A stretch of DNA of 64,000 nt from Paralvinella palmiformis (GCA_025642065.1 JAODUP010000011.1:474501-538500); one strand, 5' to 3'. Shown: positions 24,397 through 36,607, counted from the first letter of the stretch. Notes: a model not told the origin generated them from the sequence alone. Translations and numbers: made by a program.

Positions 24397-24726
24397 AGGA
24401 AGTTTTTTCCGAGAATCAGTTGTGACCTAAGTGGCTGGCACTATAGTGTGTACTAGGGGTCCATAAGTGTCGGCTTTGGCTCGTTTGGACCTGTTTACTG
24501 CTGCTATCCATTTGTCCCTTTCTGCACGGCTGTTATAGCTTACAGCAACACATGTATGACGCATGATGTCGTTAATACAGATGTATTTTGTATTTGTTGT
24601 ACACCAGACACGAACGTGCCCTGGCTCTCATTGTACCAAGCCAGTGTATCCAGGGATAGCTTGCTCCTCAACATGGAGGCAACAACAAATATCACTTGAT
24701 TTTATGACGTCAGTGCAAAACCTCAA

Positions 24727-24950
24727 TAGGTAGGTATTGGCCATTCTTGTGCTGTGGGTAGGTATTGGCCAGTCCTGCAGTGTACATAGGTATTGACCAG
24801 TCTTGTACTGTACGTAGGTATTGACCAGTCTTGTATTGTAGGTAGGTATTTACCAGTCTTGTACTGTAGGTAGGTATTTACCAGTCTTGTACTGTAGGTA
24901 GGTATTGGCCAGTCTTGTACTGTAGGTATGTACTAGTGGTAGCCTAGACT
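24727..24950. repeat. Minisatellite, about 28-bp unit (right part)
   Basis: Continuation of the array after the inserted element, with units like GTAGGTAGGTATTGACCAGT followed by CTTGTACT. The units match those immediately left of the insertion, confirming one array was split. Confidence 0.92.
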
Positions 24951-25174
24951 ACACTTGTACTATAGTTAGTTATAGGATAAAATAATACTGTATGTAGCCA
25001 TCGACTATCCTTGTATTGTAGACAGCCAAAGACCAACGGATACTATATAAAGCTATCTTAATATATATTAGTATGATTAAGGTAATAATTGTTTCTATAT
25101 AATTGAACTTAATGTGTACGGTCATAGGAACATACACAAATACACGTTGGGGCACACGTACTCCCGTGCGCGCC

Positions 25175-25290
25175 CGCGTGCACACACACACACACACACA
25201 CACAAATAGTTATACACAGACAGATAGACACACACAGTTAAACACACACATACAAACATACACACACGCGTGCGCACACACACAGAGAGA
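25175..25290. repeat. Degenerate (CA)n tract
   Basis: Interrupted CACACA runs with GCGC and CAGACA variants, upstream of the proximal terminal exon. Confidence 0.85.
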
Positions 25291-25454
25291 AAGAGCAACA
25301 TAAAATACTATTTCTATTTTCAATTCCCGGGCATAGCCATACGTGCGATTTACGGGTTGGAGTACGAGCATTACGCGACCCGAATTAAATACACGCATCA
25401 GATTAGATATGTTCCAAAAACAACTCGATGACGTAATTTCCTGTCTGTCTTCAG

Positions 25455-25522
25455 AAATCCGACTCCGCGCGCGTACGACGTATAAACCATATACATACCC
25501 TAAGAACTATTGGGAGCATTGA
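25455..25522 (+). CDS. PTN/MK-like gene, candidate terminal exon (proximal)
   Basis: Good acceptor (CCTGTCTGTCTTCAG) followed, in the required phase, by a basic tail: after K it reads IRLRARTTYKPYTYPKNYWE, then H and TGA at 25520. Vertebrate PTN and MK also end in a basic, unstructured tail after the last domain, so a short Arg/Lys-rich end fits. With this exon the complete coding sequence is 1224 bases, 407 residues. A GTAAGTA donor lies at 25532, just past the stop, so the exon may splice to a 3' untranslated exon, possibly the one at 27301. An alternative is that this exon is skipped and 27301-27350 supplies the end. Confidence 0.5.
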
Positions 25523-25564
25523 TATCGTCATGTAAGTATCCCCCATTCCATTATGTTCCCCTCC

Positions 25565-25995
25565 CCTAGGCGCCCCATGACCTAACTGGTAGAGCGGTTG
25601 GCAACGGACCTATAGCAACTGGGTTCAAACCCCGGCCGACCTATGTCAGAAGGGTATTTCATCTTTCAATTCGCCTCATTATCTTTGGGTGTCGCTCCGC
25701 CCAGTTAGCCTACCTTGTGCATAAAACTAGCAGCGTTTACATTTTGTCCTATGTGGCTCCCCGCTTGATATAGCTAGTGTCAATCTAGCCTCATCGACCA
25801 TCTTCCTGATACTTCACATCAAAGTACATGCCTTCTATTAGTGTAGTGGGTTCAGAATTGCGTTGTAAATGCCCACGTCATGCGGACGAATCCGACTCAT
25901 ATCTGAATTTGCGGGAGGTTTCTCTAAGGAGGCTGAACAAACTACTAATTCATTCACTCACTCATTTACTCACTCGTTTACTCACTAAAAAATAT
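25565..25995 (+). mobile_element. tRNA-derived SINE with (TCAC)n tail
   Basis: The head GCGCCCCATGACCTAACTGG with TAGAGCGG (A-box-like) and GGGTTCAAACCCC (B-box-like), the body TTTCATCTTTCAATTCGCCT and GTTAGCCTACCTTGTGCATA, then a second segment ending GAACAAACTACTAATTCATT and CACTCACTC repeats. The head keeps good tRNA-type promoter boxes, but no complete cloverleaf is expected, so it is not called a tRNA gene. Confidence 0.7.
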
Positions 25996-26544
25996 ATTCT
26001 TGGATTGTTGTATCGGGTTCTGGTAGCTTCTATTGTTCCTGACTTACTAATTTTAATCGTAAACAATATTTTCCATTGTTAACAGTTTGTTTACAATCTT
26101 TTTTGTGCTAAAGTCATTTTGTCCAGAAAAGTGATTTTTGGGGGTGGGGGGTGATGGTACGGTGCTTTGCAGATCTTCCCCATTTACAACCAGATGCTTT
26201 ATCATTCAGCAACCACTAACCAGTTATGTTATTTCGTTGTCGCTCCCCTCCATGTCCGGCCCCTGGCCATTGTGTGTCCTTGACACAAGCGCAATTTCCA
26301 TCCGGCGATCAAATAACAAACAAATAAACAGAATGTTATCGATTTATAGTCACACTTTTAGTATACGGTAAGCTAAACAAATGAAAGATGAAACATCCTC
26401 CATACATTGCTGCGTCGGGATTCGAATCCGGGTGTCGGAGATCTGTGGCCAGCCATGGTGAGACAATTACGGGCATCATCTAAGTGTTATTGTGTTATAT
26501 AACGTAAAATTATATTATATTATAGTACACTAATTTACCTGTCG

Positions 26545-26780
26545 TTATATTATATTACATTATGTTATATGTTATGTTATATGTTATATGTTATGTTATA
26601 TGTTATGTTATATGTTATGTTATATGTTATGTTATATGTTATGTTATATTTTTACATTACATTATGTTAACATACGGTACGCTATATTACATTTTATTAC
26701 ATTTTGTTATATTTTATGTTATTTTATGTTATTTTATGTTATGTTATGTTATCATTATTATATATAATATAATATAATAT
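26545..26780. repeat. (TTATG)n / TTATATG minisatellite
   Basis: Tandem GTTATATGTTAT units, then TTTTATGTTA units and TA-rich sequence. The Leu-Cys-Tyr-Val repeat ORF over it is simple sequence. Confidence 0.92.
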
Positions 26781-27300
26781 TATTATATATAATATAATAT
26801 ATTATTAGATGTACTATTAGATCTACTACCATCATCTCAACTACCACTACTCACAAACACTACTGTTATTACTATTATTATTACTATGATAGCCATCGGA
26901 AATTTTGACTCGTATATACACGACATGAAAAATAATATCTGACTCCCGAACAGAGAAGAAATTACTTTATTAAAGTTAATCTTATCACTGATCAATTATT
27001 GGGTCGATAGTTAAATATTGTATACCGCGGCGAGTCAAAAACATTTAGAGGGTTAATGGCAAACGAGAGAAAGAACCCCTTAACCCTTTATCACAATATG
27101 TGATCCTTTGGAGAGTGTGACTGGATCTGACTGTAACCCAACAAATACTTTTAATGATTACATTTTATTGGTGACCAATGAACTCTGAACTTGACAGGGG
27201 TACACACTTATTTATAATTCCATGTTTCATTATGATTTAGTTGTTTGGGTTTTTAAATTTTGTTTTGAATAATAGTTATTCTGATTTATTTTCTCATTAG

Positions 27301-27350
27301 ATTTGCGAGGAGGAAGGCAGAATTTATATCAGGACAGACGACAAAAATAA
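27301..27350 (+). CDS. PTN/MK-like gene, candidate terminal exon (distal, alternative)
   Basis: The acceptor TTATTTTCTCATTAG is strong. In phase 1 it gives NLRGGRQNLYQDRRQK and TAA at 27348. The stop lies inside an AATAAA hexamer (27346-27351), which could be a polyadenylation signal, although cleavage would then fall very close to the stop. Joined directly to exon 8 this gives a 401-residue protein with a different basic tail. If the exon at 25455 is used and spliced at 25532, this exon would be untranslated. The choice between the two cannot be made from the genomic sequence alone. Confidence 0.35.
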
Positions 27351-27614
27351 AATGTTTGTTTGATCAAGAAGATGGCGCCATATTGTCTATAAGATGATCT
27401 ATGGAGAGAATAATATCATTATCTCTAGAGGAGGAGGAGTAGTGTAAATTGATGTTGTCGTTATTGGTGAATTTACAAGATCTAGCTTACAAAGAGCAGT
27501 TAGATACTGTTATTAAACATATTGTTACCTTAATGGATGTCACATAACACTTATTGGTTAATGGAGATAGATCTAATAGTGTGGAGTGACAACTAGATTA
27601 ATTATCTGTAGATA

Positions 27615-28140
27615 AGTTATGAAATGATAATTTGAGTTATGTTATGTGATGATATGTTCTGTGATATTATTTTATATAATATGTTATGTAATGATGTGTT
27701 ACGTGACGATAGGTTATGTAATATGTTATGTGATGATATGTTATGTTATGTGATATGTTATGTGATTATATGTTATGTGATGATATGTTGTGTGTAATAT
27801 GTAATAATATGTTATGTAATATGTTATGTGATTTAAGTTATGTTATGTGATGATATGTTGTGTGATGATATGTTGTGTGATATGTTATGTGATGATATGT
27901 TGTGTGATATTATTTTATATAATTGTAATATAATTATAATATTTTATATAATATGTTATGTGCTGATATGTTATGTGAATATATGTTGTGTGATAATATG
28001 TTGTGTGATATTATGTTATGTAATATGTTATGTGATGATATGTTATATGACGATATGTTATATTATGTGAAATGTTATATCATGATATGTTATGTAATAA
28101 TATGTTATGTAATATGTTATGTGAAAATACGTTACCATGT
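27615..28140. repeat. GATATGTTATGT minisatellite
   Basis: Imperfect units of about 10-15 bases combining ATATGTTATG and TGTGATGATATG over 500 bases. It is related in composition to the array at 26545-26780, so the distal terminal exon at 27301 sits between two related arrays. Confidence 0.9.
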
Positions 28141-28174
28141 TTATATTGTTATTCATGTTGTAGAAGAAAGTTTT

Positions 28175-28212
<38 letters not shown>

Positions 28213-28239
28213 TGGTATGTTTAATTATATCAATTAATA

Positions 28240-29250
28240 GTTGACTGTTGAAATGTTAAGACTGCAGCACACAACTCCATCGTGTATTATGACCATTGTA
28301 CGTTATGACAAGTAAACAACATTACAACACAGATGACAACACAGATCAGATTAACAATTAAAAAACACATTTAACAACAAAGGCACAAATAGTATTCGGT
28401 TTCTGAAATATTACCGAGATGTCTTCGATATATCAGTGATATGATACACAAATTTAAAAAACATTCACAATTCTGATATAAAACAAATTCTTCTGTGAAG
28501 CCTTTATATGACAATTGGCATTATTCGGTTTTGACTTTATTACCGCAGAGCGTCGGATTTTTAAAGTGATATATCCTATTATATCGGTGTTTAGATATTA
28601 CTTTGCCGAACACATCCTCACTAAAATCGATGATTAACAACAATCGTAACGTTTCACTTATCAATCCACTAATTGCGCGATGAATTAGTAATCTATGCTA
28701 GCTTTACATGTCCGATGGTCCGATTTGTTAGACAAGGGCAACACACACACATATCATAAACCAATGGCGTGTTTTTATTCCGTTCTTTCCCTAAAATAGA
28801 CGCACAATCTGATGACGTAATCCGAGATGTGAGATTGCATAAAAATGTTAATATTAATCCGTCTTCTTCAATCGAACAAGTACAGTCTCCGAAGACTATT
28901 GAAAGAAACACGAGAAGGGCTTTTGAGAGCTTTGCAAAGAGTGAAATATTTCCTTGGAAGGATCTGGCACTGCCATAGACATTCCCAGAGATATTCCCCG
29001 TATTCATTGATACACATTACGATATTGGATATTTACAAAGTCAGAATTCTAACTTGGCGTTAATCCTTTGGTCTACAATCCTATATATGCCACACACACA
29101 TACAATGGTGTATGACTGATAACGAATGTCTAATGCAAACACATCGTCATCTCTAAACCAGAGTATGACGAGGTATACCAAAACTCGTGACGTAGAACAG
29201 AAGTCGGCTGTTTGACGCTGGGATGCGCTGTTTATCGAAGGCTGCAGCTC
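28240..29250. other. No gene seen
   Basis: AT-rich sequence; the short ORFs at 28693-29063 overlap on both strands and show no splice-site or domain support. Confidence 0.45.
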
Positions 29251-29258
29251 TCCGACTG

Positions 29259-29832
29259 TTAGCATTTCTTCATCTGTGACAGTCTATAGGACTCCTGACC
29301 CCTGGCACCGACACGTCGCGACGTGCTGAAGAATAGGCTATCGTCGAACGACCTTGACCGTTTCCCTTTTTTGGCCTTGACTTTGTTTGATTTTGCCTTC
29401 CTCAATTCCGAGGCGAACGCACACAAACGACTTTGGTCCTTATAGGCACATGGGCCCGTTGGGACAGTATTTGGGCCGCCAACAATTGGGCTACCCGCAC
29501 ACCGTCCACCTATTCCCAGTATTGCTTCGGAAGAGCCACCTGCATCCCGCGTACCTGGATCAAAAGCGCCTGCTCCGGGTGTTGGCAGTATGTCTTCGGA
29601 CATGATGAGACCAGGCGGTAGATCAATCCATCTGCTGACTGAGAGCTGTTTCTGATGACCCGTAGAAGCCAATATGGCTGCCGGCTGGCGGGAGTACTCA
29701 CAACAGGAGTAAGCGTAGGACTCCAAAGAGAATCGTCTTAACAGCGTGGAGTAACGACTTCTTCTCGACTGGGAGAGAGATTGGAGGTAGATGCTTGAAG
29801 GTCGACAGCTTGGTGCTCGCTTCCTGAAATAC
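29259..29832 (-). CDS. Candidate terminal exon: cytoplasmic tail of the membrane protein
   Basis: From acceptor TTCTCACGACAG (- strand) the phase-2 frame runs 191 codons to TAA at 29259. It starts Y-F-R-K-R-A-P-S, continues Ser/Arg-rich (SLSQSRRSRYSTLLRRF), then a Gly/Pro-rich part with A-G-S-P-I-V-G-G-P-N, then a Lys-rich block (NKVKAKKGKRSR), and ends R-L-S-Q-M-K-K-C. The region is GC-rich. All three + strand frames are also open in the middle part, so ORF length alone is weak evidence. What supports it is the match of phase and the basic residues right after the helix at 36608-36686. An internal GTGAGT near 29697 could end the coding exon earlier. No known domain is recognised. Confidence 0.38.
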
Positions 29833-30411
29833 CTGTCGTGAGAACCAATATGACACTGTTAAACAGACAGACAGATAGCCAGACAGACATATAATCAGTC
29901 GGATAGAAAGACAGACATACATAAATAAATAATTCATTAGTGAAACAAGAAACAAGGCGTAAATTGTGAGTTATCCACTGAATGTAAGATTGATTGATGG
30001 AATGGCAGACTAGCCGACTGACTGACTTGTAGGCTATCAGACTGGCTCATTGACTGACTGACTAGGTAACTGACTGACTGGCTCACTCGTTAACTCACTC
30101 ACTAATTTGAAATAACCTCAGAACTGCTGGAGATGCCATCAATAGTACGACCATATTCATTCCAACAATATCAAAGCCTTGATAAAGTCTATTATAATTT
30201 TAAAGCATCATTTTCAGATATAATACTCATATCACAAGAAAACAGACCCACTACAACAATTAAAAAAGCTGAATTCCAAACCTTTCCAAACCATTCTGAC
30301 TAGCTTTCTATTGATGCCGTTGACGACTGTATCCGAGATGAATACAAAAACTTATTTATTACTATGCTATGTACGAGTACATATCAAGCAATGGCCATAT
30401 ATTTCACCAAT

Positions 30412-30437
30412 ATATATATATATATATATATATATTT

Positions 30438-30469
<32 letters not shown>

Positions 30470-30470
30470 A
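30412..30470. repeat. (TA)n(GT)n microsatellite
   Basis: TA units followed by GT units and a short GCGT run. Confidence 0.9.
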
Positions 30471-31120
30471 TGCGTGCGTGAGAGAGAACTATGTGTCTTG
30501 AATCAGATAAACTCGCCCAGAGGCGTACGTGTATCGTTTGCATTTCAGGATATTTCTTTTTATTCCAGTAATAATCCATTGTGCAGTATTGCCACTTTAT
30601 GTTTAGCTTAGTCATTTCACTGCTTCCATACGTAGGTAGTGTACACAACACATTTTTATCACATGTTCAACAAACTGTTGCGTTGCTTGACACGCCGGAG
30701 CCTATAAAAGGCCGAAGCTTTCTTTCCGATTGGACAAGAACTTGCGACATCGGAACTGTCGGAGCTCTGTCCAAACGGTTGATATAGGTAGAATTTGTTT
30801 AGTTATTCGAACCCAGAATGAAGCTACGGCCAGCATCTGTGGTGTTGAAATGTTCTCATGTACAAGTTTCTTTTGAACGACAGCAAATTACTGATGAATG
30901 TAAACTTTGGGGTTTAAGTAGTTCTCTTCGATATGTATTAACTTATCATTGAACCAACCACGTGTTCCTTACTGCAAGCTGTGGTGTCAAATGGTAGTTT
31001 TTGTTTTGTATTTGCTTCCGCTTTCTGTACGTAGCCTACATATAACTGCTTCCCTGTGACAGTGACACACTTGCGAAAACCGGATTAGCTGAACTCCACA
31101 AGGTGATGAGTAGCCCAGCC

Positions 31121-31155
<35 letters not shown>

Positions 31156-31544
31156 ATTAAACATGTATAGATGAGTGGAAGTTTTTTGGTATTATGAGAT
31201 TGAGCTATGTATAGATTTTATTACGCCTAGATGTATTGAGGTATATGTTTTAAAGAATGTTTACGTGTTGATGTTCAGAGAGAGTGCAGCCAAATATATG
31301 TATCCCAAGACACAACGTTACGGTTGGTAAGTTCTGTTTTCAGTGCATGGCGATTTATGTTTTCAGATCCGCGTGTTATAAGTAAAGTTGATCTAGAGAG
31401 ATAAATTCCGTGCACTGTTTGTGATTTTGGAGGTACACCATTTAGGTATTTGCACGTGGAATACGGCATTTAAAAGACTTTGTCAGATATAGTACACTCT
31501 TAAAGTATTTCAAAGTACTTCTGACTTTGCAATAGATGATCATG

Positions 31545-31708
31545 ATTGATGTTCTACGACTACGTTTGTGCACATGGTGGGCTAAACGGGCCGAGCGACC
31601 TCCAAAGGTAATGAAACGAAGTCAAAGATAAAACACCCTTCAGATATGCCCACGCCGAGATTCGAACACGGGTGGTAGTGATCTGTGTTAGACCACGGAG
31701 GCGCCCAG
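31545..31708 (-). mobile_element. tRNA-derived SINE (family S1), second copy
   Basis: Closely matches 10731-10920 (shared blocks: TTTGTGCACA.GGT.GGCTAAA, GACCTCCAA.GGTAATGA and CCACGCCGAGATT.GAACACG, then CACGGAGGCGCCC). About 15 bases are missing between the two promoter-box regions, which would inactivate the A/B-box spacing. Confidence 0.8.
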
Positions 31709-31719
31709 ACTCAGGAATA

Positions 31720-32640
31720 GAAACGTTTCGCATATTAATTAGTAGTATTGGGCTCAGCTCGCTTGTCTGGTATGTTTTTTTTATAACAACTTTAGTTGTA
31801 TATAATTCACTTTAACAATATGCGGAAATTGTGTGTCGCAGTATGAAAAAAAACGTTCCCTGGATTTAACTACCTGATGAATCTTATCTTCCAACGTTTG
31901 TCTTCATTCTTCGAAAGAGAGAGCACTATTTTTAGTCATTTCCTACTCGACATCATTTTTTTATTATATAATCTTCGTTTACATTTTATGCCAGACCTCG
32001 ATTGTACGTGTCGGTACATCCATTGATATTGTTTACATGCCAGTTATAATGTAGGCCATCGGATTTTTTCAAACCCAGACTTCGTTTAAGTTAACAGTTA
32101 TTAACTTATGACACACCATCGACTGACTCCAGATGATGTTGGCGACTGAAGTTCGTATTTCACACAGAACCTGAATCAGTCCATAATCTGATGTTACGGA
32201 AGAGAGCCGAGTTGGTTTTACAATTTCTCCGGTTTCTCATGTCACCATATCAGGACATCGGGAGTTTCGTACTTCGTATAAGTCGTTCAGGATACATCGT
32301 GTCCGGGTTTAGAATGGTAATTTCGCATTGCGTAATTACGTTGCCGGACTGAAACCTAATGACTTGAAACACAATTTTCTAAATGATGAAGAATTCTAAT
32401 ATTTGTAGAATATTTCTGTGTTGTTTCGTACAAGTAGCTTACAGTCCAACACTTCGGAGTATACAGAGTAAGATCACTCCAAAGCATTGTGTGTTTATCT
32501 CTGTTTATATTGACATCTTGCTATTATATTTATGAACATAGAATAGTGGTTGGACGATCGTAATACTGGGGGGAGGGGGGAGTCTTTTAATGTTAATGGA
32601 CACCTATATCTGCGTTCTGATACACTTCATCTGTCAATCT
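31720..32640. other. No gene seen
   Basis: Unique AT-rich sequence with no exon or repeat I can support. Confidence 0.45.
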
Positions 32641-32649
32641 ATTTTTTTT

Positions 32650-32650
32650 T

Positions 32651-32731
<81 letters not shown>
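32650..32731. repeat. (TC)n(TA)n microsatellite
   Basis: Compound dinucleotide repeat. Confidence 0.95.
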
Positions 32732-32733
<2 letters not shown>

Positions 32734-32824
32734 TTTCATATATATATAAAAGATAACCTTCATTTTATTAGTTTGTATATTATTGTCTAAAAGCATCACT
32801 ACTAGCCAAAGAACTATATTGCTA

Positions 32825-33310
32825 TATGTACACAATAATCTACAATAATCCATACAATAATTCGCTATAATCAACACAATAATCGGCATAATAATCAACA
32901 CAATAATCTACACAATAATCCAGACAATTACTTCGCTATAAACAGCACAATAATCCGCATAATAATCCACATAATATTCTACACAATAATCCACACAATG
33001 ATTCGCAACAATCCACAGAATAATGCTCCTAATAATCAACAGTAAACTACATAATAATCCAAATAATAATCCATTGAATACTCCAGACAATGATTAAAAT
33101 TATAAACACAATAATCCACACATTAATTCATATAATAATCACACAATAAGACACAAAATCATCGACCATAAAGTAATCCACACGATGATTTATAATAATC
33201 CAGCACTACTCCACACATTGATTCATAGTAACTCGCATAATAATCTGAACAATAATCCGCAATATAATAAGCATAATATTACACACAATAATCCACACAA
33301 TAATCCATCA
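32825..33310. repeat. ACAATAATCC minisatellite
   Basis: About 40 degenerate units of 10-14 bases based on CACACAATAATCCACACAAT, with variable spacers. Composition differs from the TTATG arrays at 26-28 kb. Confidence 0.88.
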
Positions 33311-33942
33311 TCCACAAACCAGTTACTCATTTATATCTCAATTAACTATTGGTCACGTCGAAATCCGATGGAAGGTTCGTAGATTCTAACCAAGAATCCC
33401 CACTCTCCAACTCATCACACAACCTACTGAGCTACGAAAATAAACATTGTTCCAATTGATGGGAAGGAATGGGGGGGGGGGAGTTGACAGACGGGTGACG
33501 ATATAAAAAGATATTAATTAGTGAATCTGAGATGACATCGTGTTTTCAATGAAGACGGAAAACACAGAATTGTCGTCATTTTTATTTGTCGACCACCAAA
33601 TAAGAGTCGAGAGATTTATCTCTCTGATGTATATCAAACGTATATTGGTTTATGGCTTGTCAAAAGGTGATGAAGTGAATCTGTCTTATTTATTGGTCAT
33701 CATTTAACGACATACGACTAACAGCTATCTCTGTTGATGGTCAATAACTCGTCGTCCATCAATAAGATGACCTCTTTAACGTGATTTTAACAATAGGAAG
33801 ATGATTGTAGATTGTTGTGTTAAAATGACAATAAAGATGATTGTAGATTGTTGTGGTAAAGGAGTTTTATGTAGGCAGCTGTTGTTGTTTACATGTTACA
33901 GGCGAGTGAAGATGAAAACCGTGCCAAGAAGGGACTTAATAA

Positions 33943-33947
<5 letters not shown>

Positions 33948-33989
<42 letters not shown>
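33948..33989. repeat. (TA)n microsatellite
   Basis: About 20 uninterrupted TA units. Confidence 0.95.
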
Positions 33990-33991
<2 letters not shown>

Positions 33992-34079
33992 CTGTTTAAT
34001 TGTGTACATTACCATAAATATTCAAGTAATATGTATATTATCTGAACAATTTTCAAATCATTTACATATTACCTGATTG

Positions 34080-35040
34080 TAAAGATTAACTTAAACATAT
34101 ATATATTGTTCTTATTATCTCATTTCCTCGGAGGACATTCTCAGGTGTAACCAGTCCGGGAGGCCAAACAAAACTTGTCTATCCTTTTTATACCCCTTTT
34201 CACTGTTATCCGTTTTGCATGATGATTAGCTAGTAATACCCGTACTATCCCTTATTATGCCACCACTATAAAACATCCAAAGGGTAGCTCTTTAAAGGTA
34301 CGAAATTATACTGTCCGTGACTAGAAAATATAATAAATAACATCATTAATTAACCTAGGAATCTGTACAAGAGGAATGATCTTTTCGGTTCTGAAGACGT
34401 TCTATGAGTACTATATTGTTGTCTTTTGGATGTGATAGGGTCCTAGAACTGATATCAGTGTTCATAATTATTTTTAGATAAACTGATTTACTTGAAGTTA
34501 TTTTCTACGCTCTAGATGATGGCATCGCCATGGCGCATTTACTGCCAACTCTCCCATAACAGATTGATTGAGTGCTTAGACAACAAATAATAATCCTTTT
34601 CTTTCGCTATTCATCAATCAACATAATAACCTATGTATTTTACCTCAAATCGGTCCTTAAATATAGTCAGTAATATAAAACAGTGGATTTTTGTTTGTCT
34701 TCTCGCGGACCTGTTCAACAAAGAGACACTATATTGATCATCTATGCCAACATATTGCCTACTGAACACCAGGACTTAGCGTACTTGCTATTGCCCTCCT
34801 TTTCTTTCTGATGTCTCCCAGACGGTGCTGCCTCTAGTGTCCGATATATCGATGTTCTAGGAGAAAGCTTCCTCTTCTAATACACCGCCCGAGGCTAATC
34901 TTCTTATTGTAAGAGAGATTAGAAAGTAAACCGACGAAGTTGGGCAACTTGAAGGTCACGAAATAAAAATATAAATCCTTACCGGCTCTAAATCCTGAAA
35001 TAGCCCGGAAAATGTCTCATGTCGTACAATATATTATAGG
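34080..35040. other. No gene seen
   Basis: Unique sequence. A 12-base open segment at 34983-34994 with - strand splice-like edges was considered and rejected. Confidence 0.45.
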
Positions 35041-35199
35041 CTCGATTGGCATTGAACTTCTCACTAACTAACTCACTGACTCACTGACTGACTGAATCAC
35101 TCACTGAATCAGTCAATCACTCACTCACTCACACTACCAATATACAATTATCATTATCATAACTATATTTTATTTTCTATATTAATCTGCTATAAATCC

Positions 35200-35290
35200 T
35201 TCTATCAGTAAATACAGTACTTCCAGCTGAGATACCAATACTGGCGGCCTCCGCAGCCACAGGAGCATACACCAGAGCGGTCTAAAGATG
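35200..35290. repeat. Inverted copy of the 54.6-kb segment
   Basis: The + strand here (AATCCTTCTATCAGTAAATA ... CCACAGGAGCATA) matches the - strand of 54602-54690 over about 85 bases at roughly 75-80 percent identity, with one small gap. It is followed by (CTCA)n repeats from about 35310. Confidence 0.6.
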
Positions 35291-35309
35291 AATACCACTT
35301 GTCTAAATG

Positions 35310-35365
35310 ACTCACTCACTCACCCACTCACTCACTCACTCACTCACTCACTCACTCACTCACCC
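35310..35365. repeat. (CTCA)n microsatellite
   Basis: About 13 CTCA units. A looser CTCA/CTGA tract is at 35060-35135. Confidence 0.92.
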
Positions 35366-35569
35366 ATTCAACCATTCATTCGTTTCACGATTTCGATCCT
35401 AGCAGCTATAGGTAGAGCCAGTAACCTTCTACACGATTATTTGCTCTTCCATAGATCAATAACTCTCATATTCCATACTCGGAAAGTTATGGGACTACTT
35501 CAATCTGATGTGACAATAATATCAATATGACATGGACACCTTAACATAAACTGGCTACCCGCAAAGTTG

Positions 35570-35570
35570 G

Positions 35571-35626
<56 letters not shown>

Positions 35627-35640
35627 ATATATATATACTG
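35570..35640. repeat. (TA)n microsatellite
   Basis: Two adjacent uninterrupted TA tracts. Confidence 0.95.
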
Positions 35641-36024
35641 TATATACTTGTTCATTCAGAGGCTGTGCTGAACAAGCGACAGTTTGGGTATACTCCCCGA
35701 AATAAATTTGTTCATTCGAAGTTTTATTGGAGTACACGTACTTCTATTTATATTCGATAATAACACAGAATGACTCGTCTTTCTTTGACAAATGTCATAA
35801 GATACCGAGATGATGCGACTTCCAAGGAGAGACGGATCCTATATCAGCTCAATCCCGTATATGATTGTTGCGTTTTTTAGACGGAATAGTAATATCAATA
35901 TTTATATTTGGAACTGTTTCAAGTTTCATGTATTAGATGGATTTATTTCAGAACTGGTTTAATTATGGGTCGTCATTCATAGAGTGCAAGAAGGGCGAAG
36001 GAATGGCTTCCCGGTTAATAGAGC

Positions 36025-36095
36025 TCTCTCTCTCTCTCTCTCTCTCTCTATGTGTGTGTGTGCGCGCGCGCGCGTGTGTGTGTGCGTGTGTGTGT
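36025..36095. repeat. (CT)n(GT)n(GC)n compound microsatellite
   Basis: CT units, then GT units, then GCGCGCGC and GT again; the alternating purine-pyrimidine part could form Z-DNA. Confidence 0.88.
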
Positions 36096-36607
36096 TCTGG
36101 ATAGAGGGTACTAGAAAACTAGCCAATTAGATGGGGGCATTAACGTCAAATCGATCCATATGTCACAACCAACATAGTATGAGAGGCTGATGAATATTAT
36201 CTCCATCCTGAGACAGGCCTTCATCATTATTATCATCAGAATCATTATTATCATCGACCTAATCTTCATCATCTTCGGCATCAGCATCATTATTATCCCA
36301 GATAATCAGCATTACCTCCATAAGTTTATGATTTATAATCGTCTCACCTAAGTTCTTTGTACGTCAGTGTTGACAATAAAGTGATGACATTAAATGTCAT
36401 TGTGTGCTGATGTGTCGATAAATCGTACACACTCACTCACACACTTACTCACTAACATACACTCTCATTTCGTCATGTTTTGTACTACCATCACTACCAC
36501 CACCATCATCATTATCATCACCATATCCGTAATTTTCGCCATCATCATCATCATCATCATCAACATTGTTATTCGTGATAACAGTTGTTTATTAGTTGAA
36601 CACTTAC

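Larger units (their letters stand above)
23251..24726. mobile_element. 1.48-kb TIR element inserted in the minisatellite
   Basis: The left end TTGAGGTTTTGCACCTGACG and right end CGTCAGTGCAAAACCTCAA are inverted repeats of about 23 bases with one gap, each with a TGACGTCA palindrome next to it. Removing the element restores GTACTATAGGTAGGTATTG, an existing repeat variant, so the insertion site is exact to within 2 bases. It contains a + strand coding remnant (23474-23773) and a nested 20-bp inverted repeat pair (24188-24207 and 24377-24396). Confidence 0.85.

Noticed and set aside
29433..29621. + strand ORF with several Trp and Cys opposite the proposed cytoplasmic tail
   Set aside because: All frames are open in this GC-rich stretch; only the - strand frame has a matching splice phase and partner exon.
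32825..33310. CRISPR-like array
   Set aside because: Units are short, imperfect and contiguous, with no regular unique spacers; it is a eukaryotic minisatellite.
34983..34994. 12-base micro-exon on the - strand with consensus-looking edges
   Set aside because: Placed after the transmembrane exon (phase 2) it creates an immediate TAG, so it cannot join that gene.
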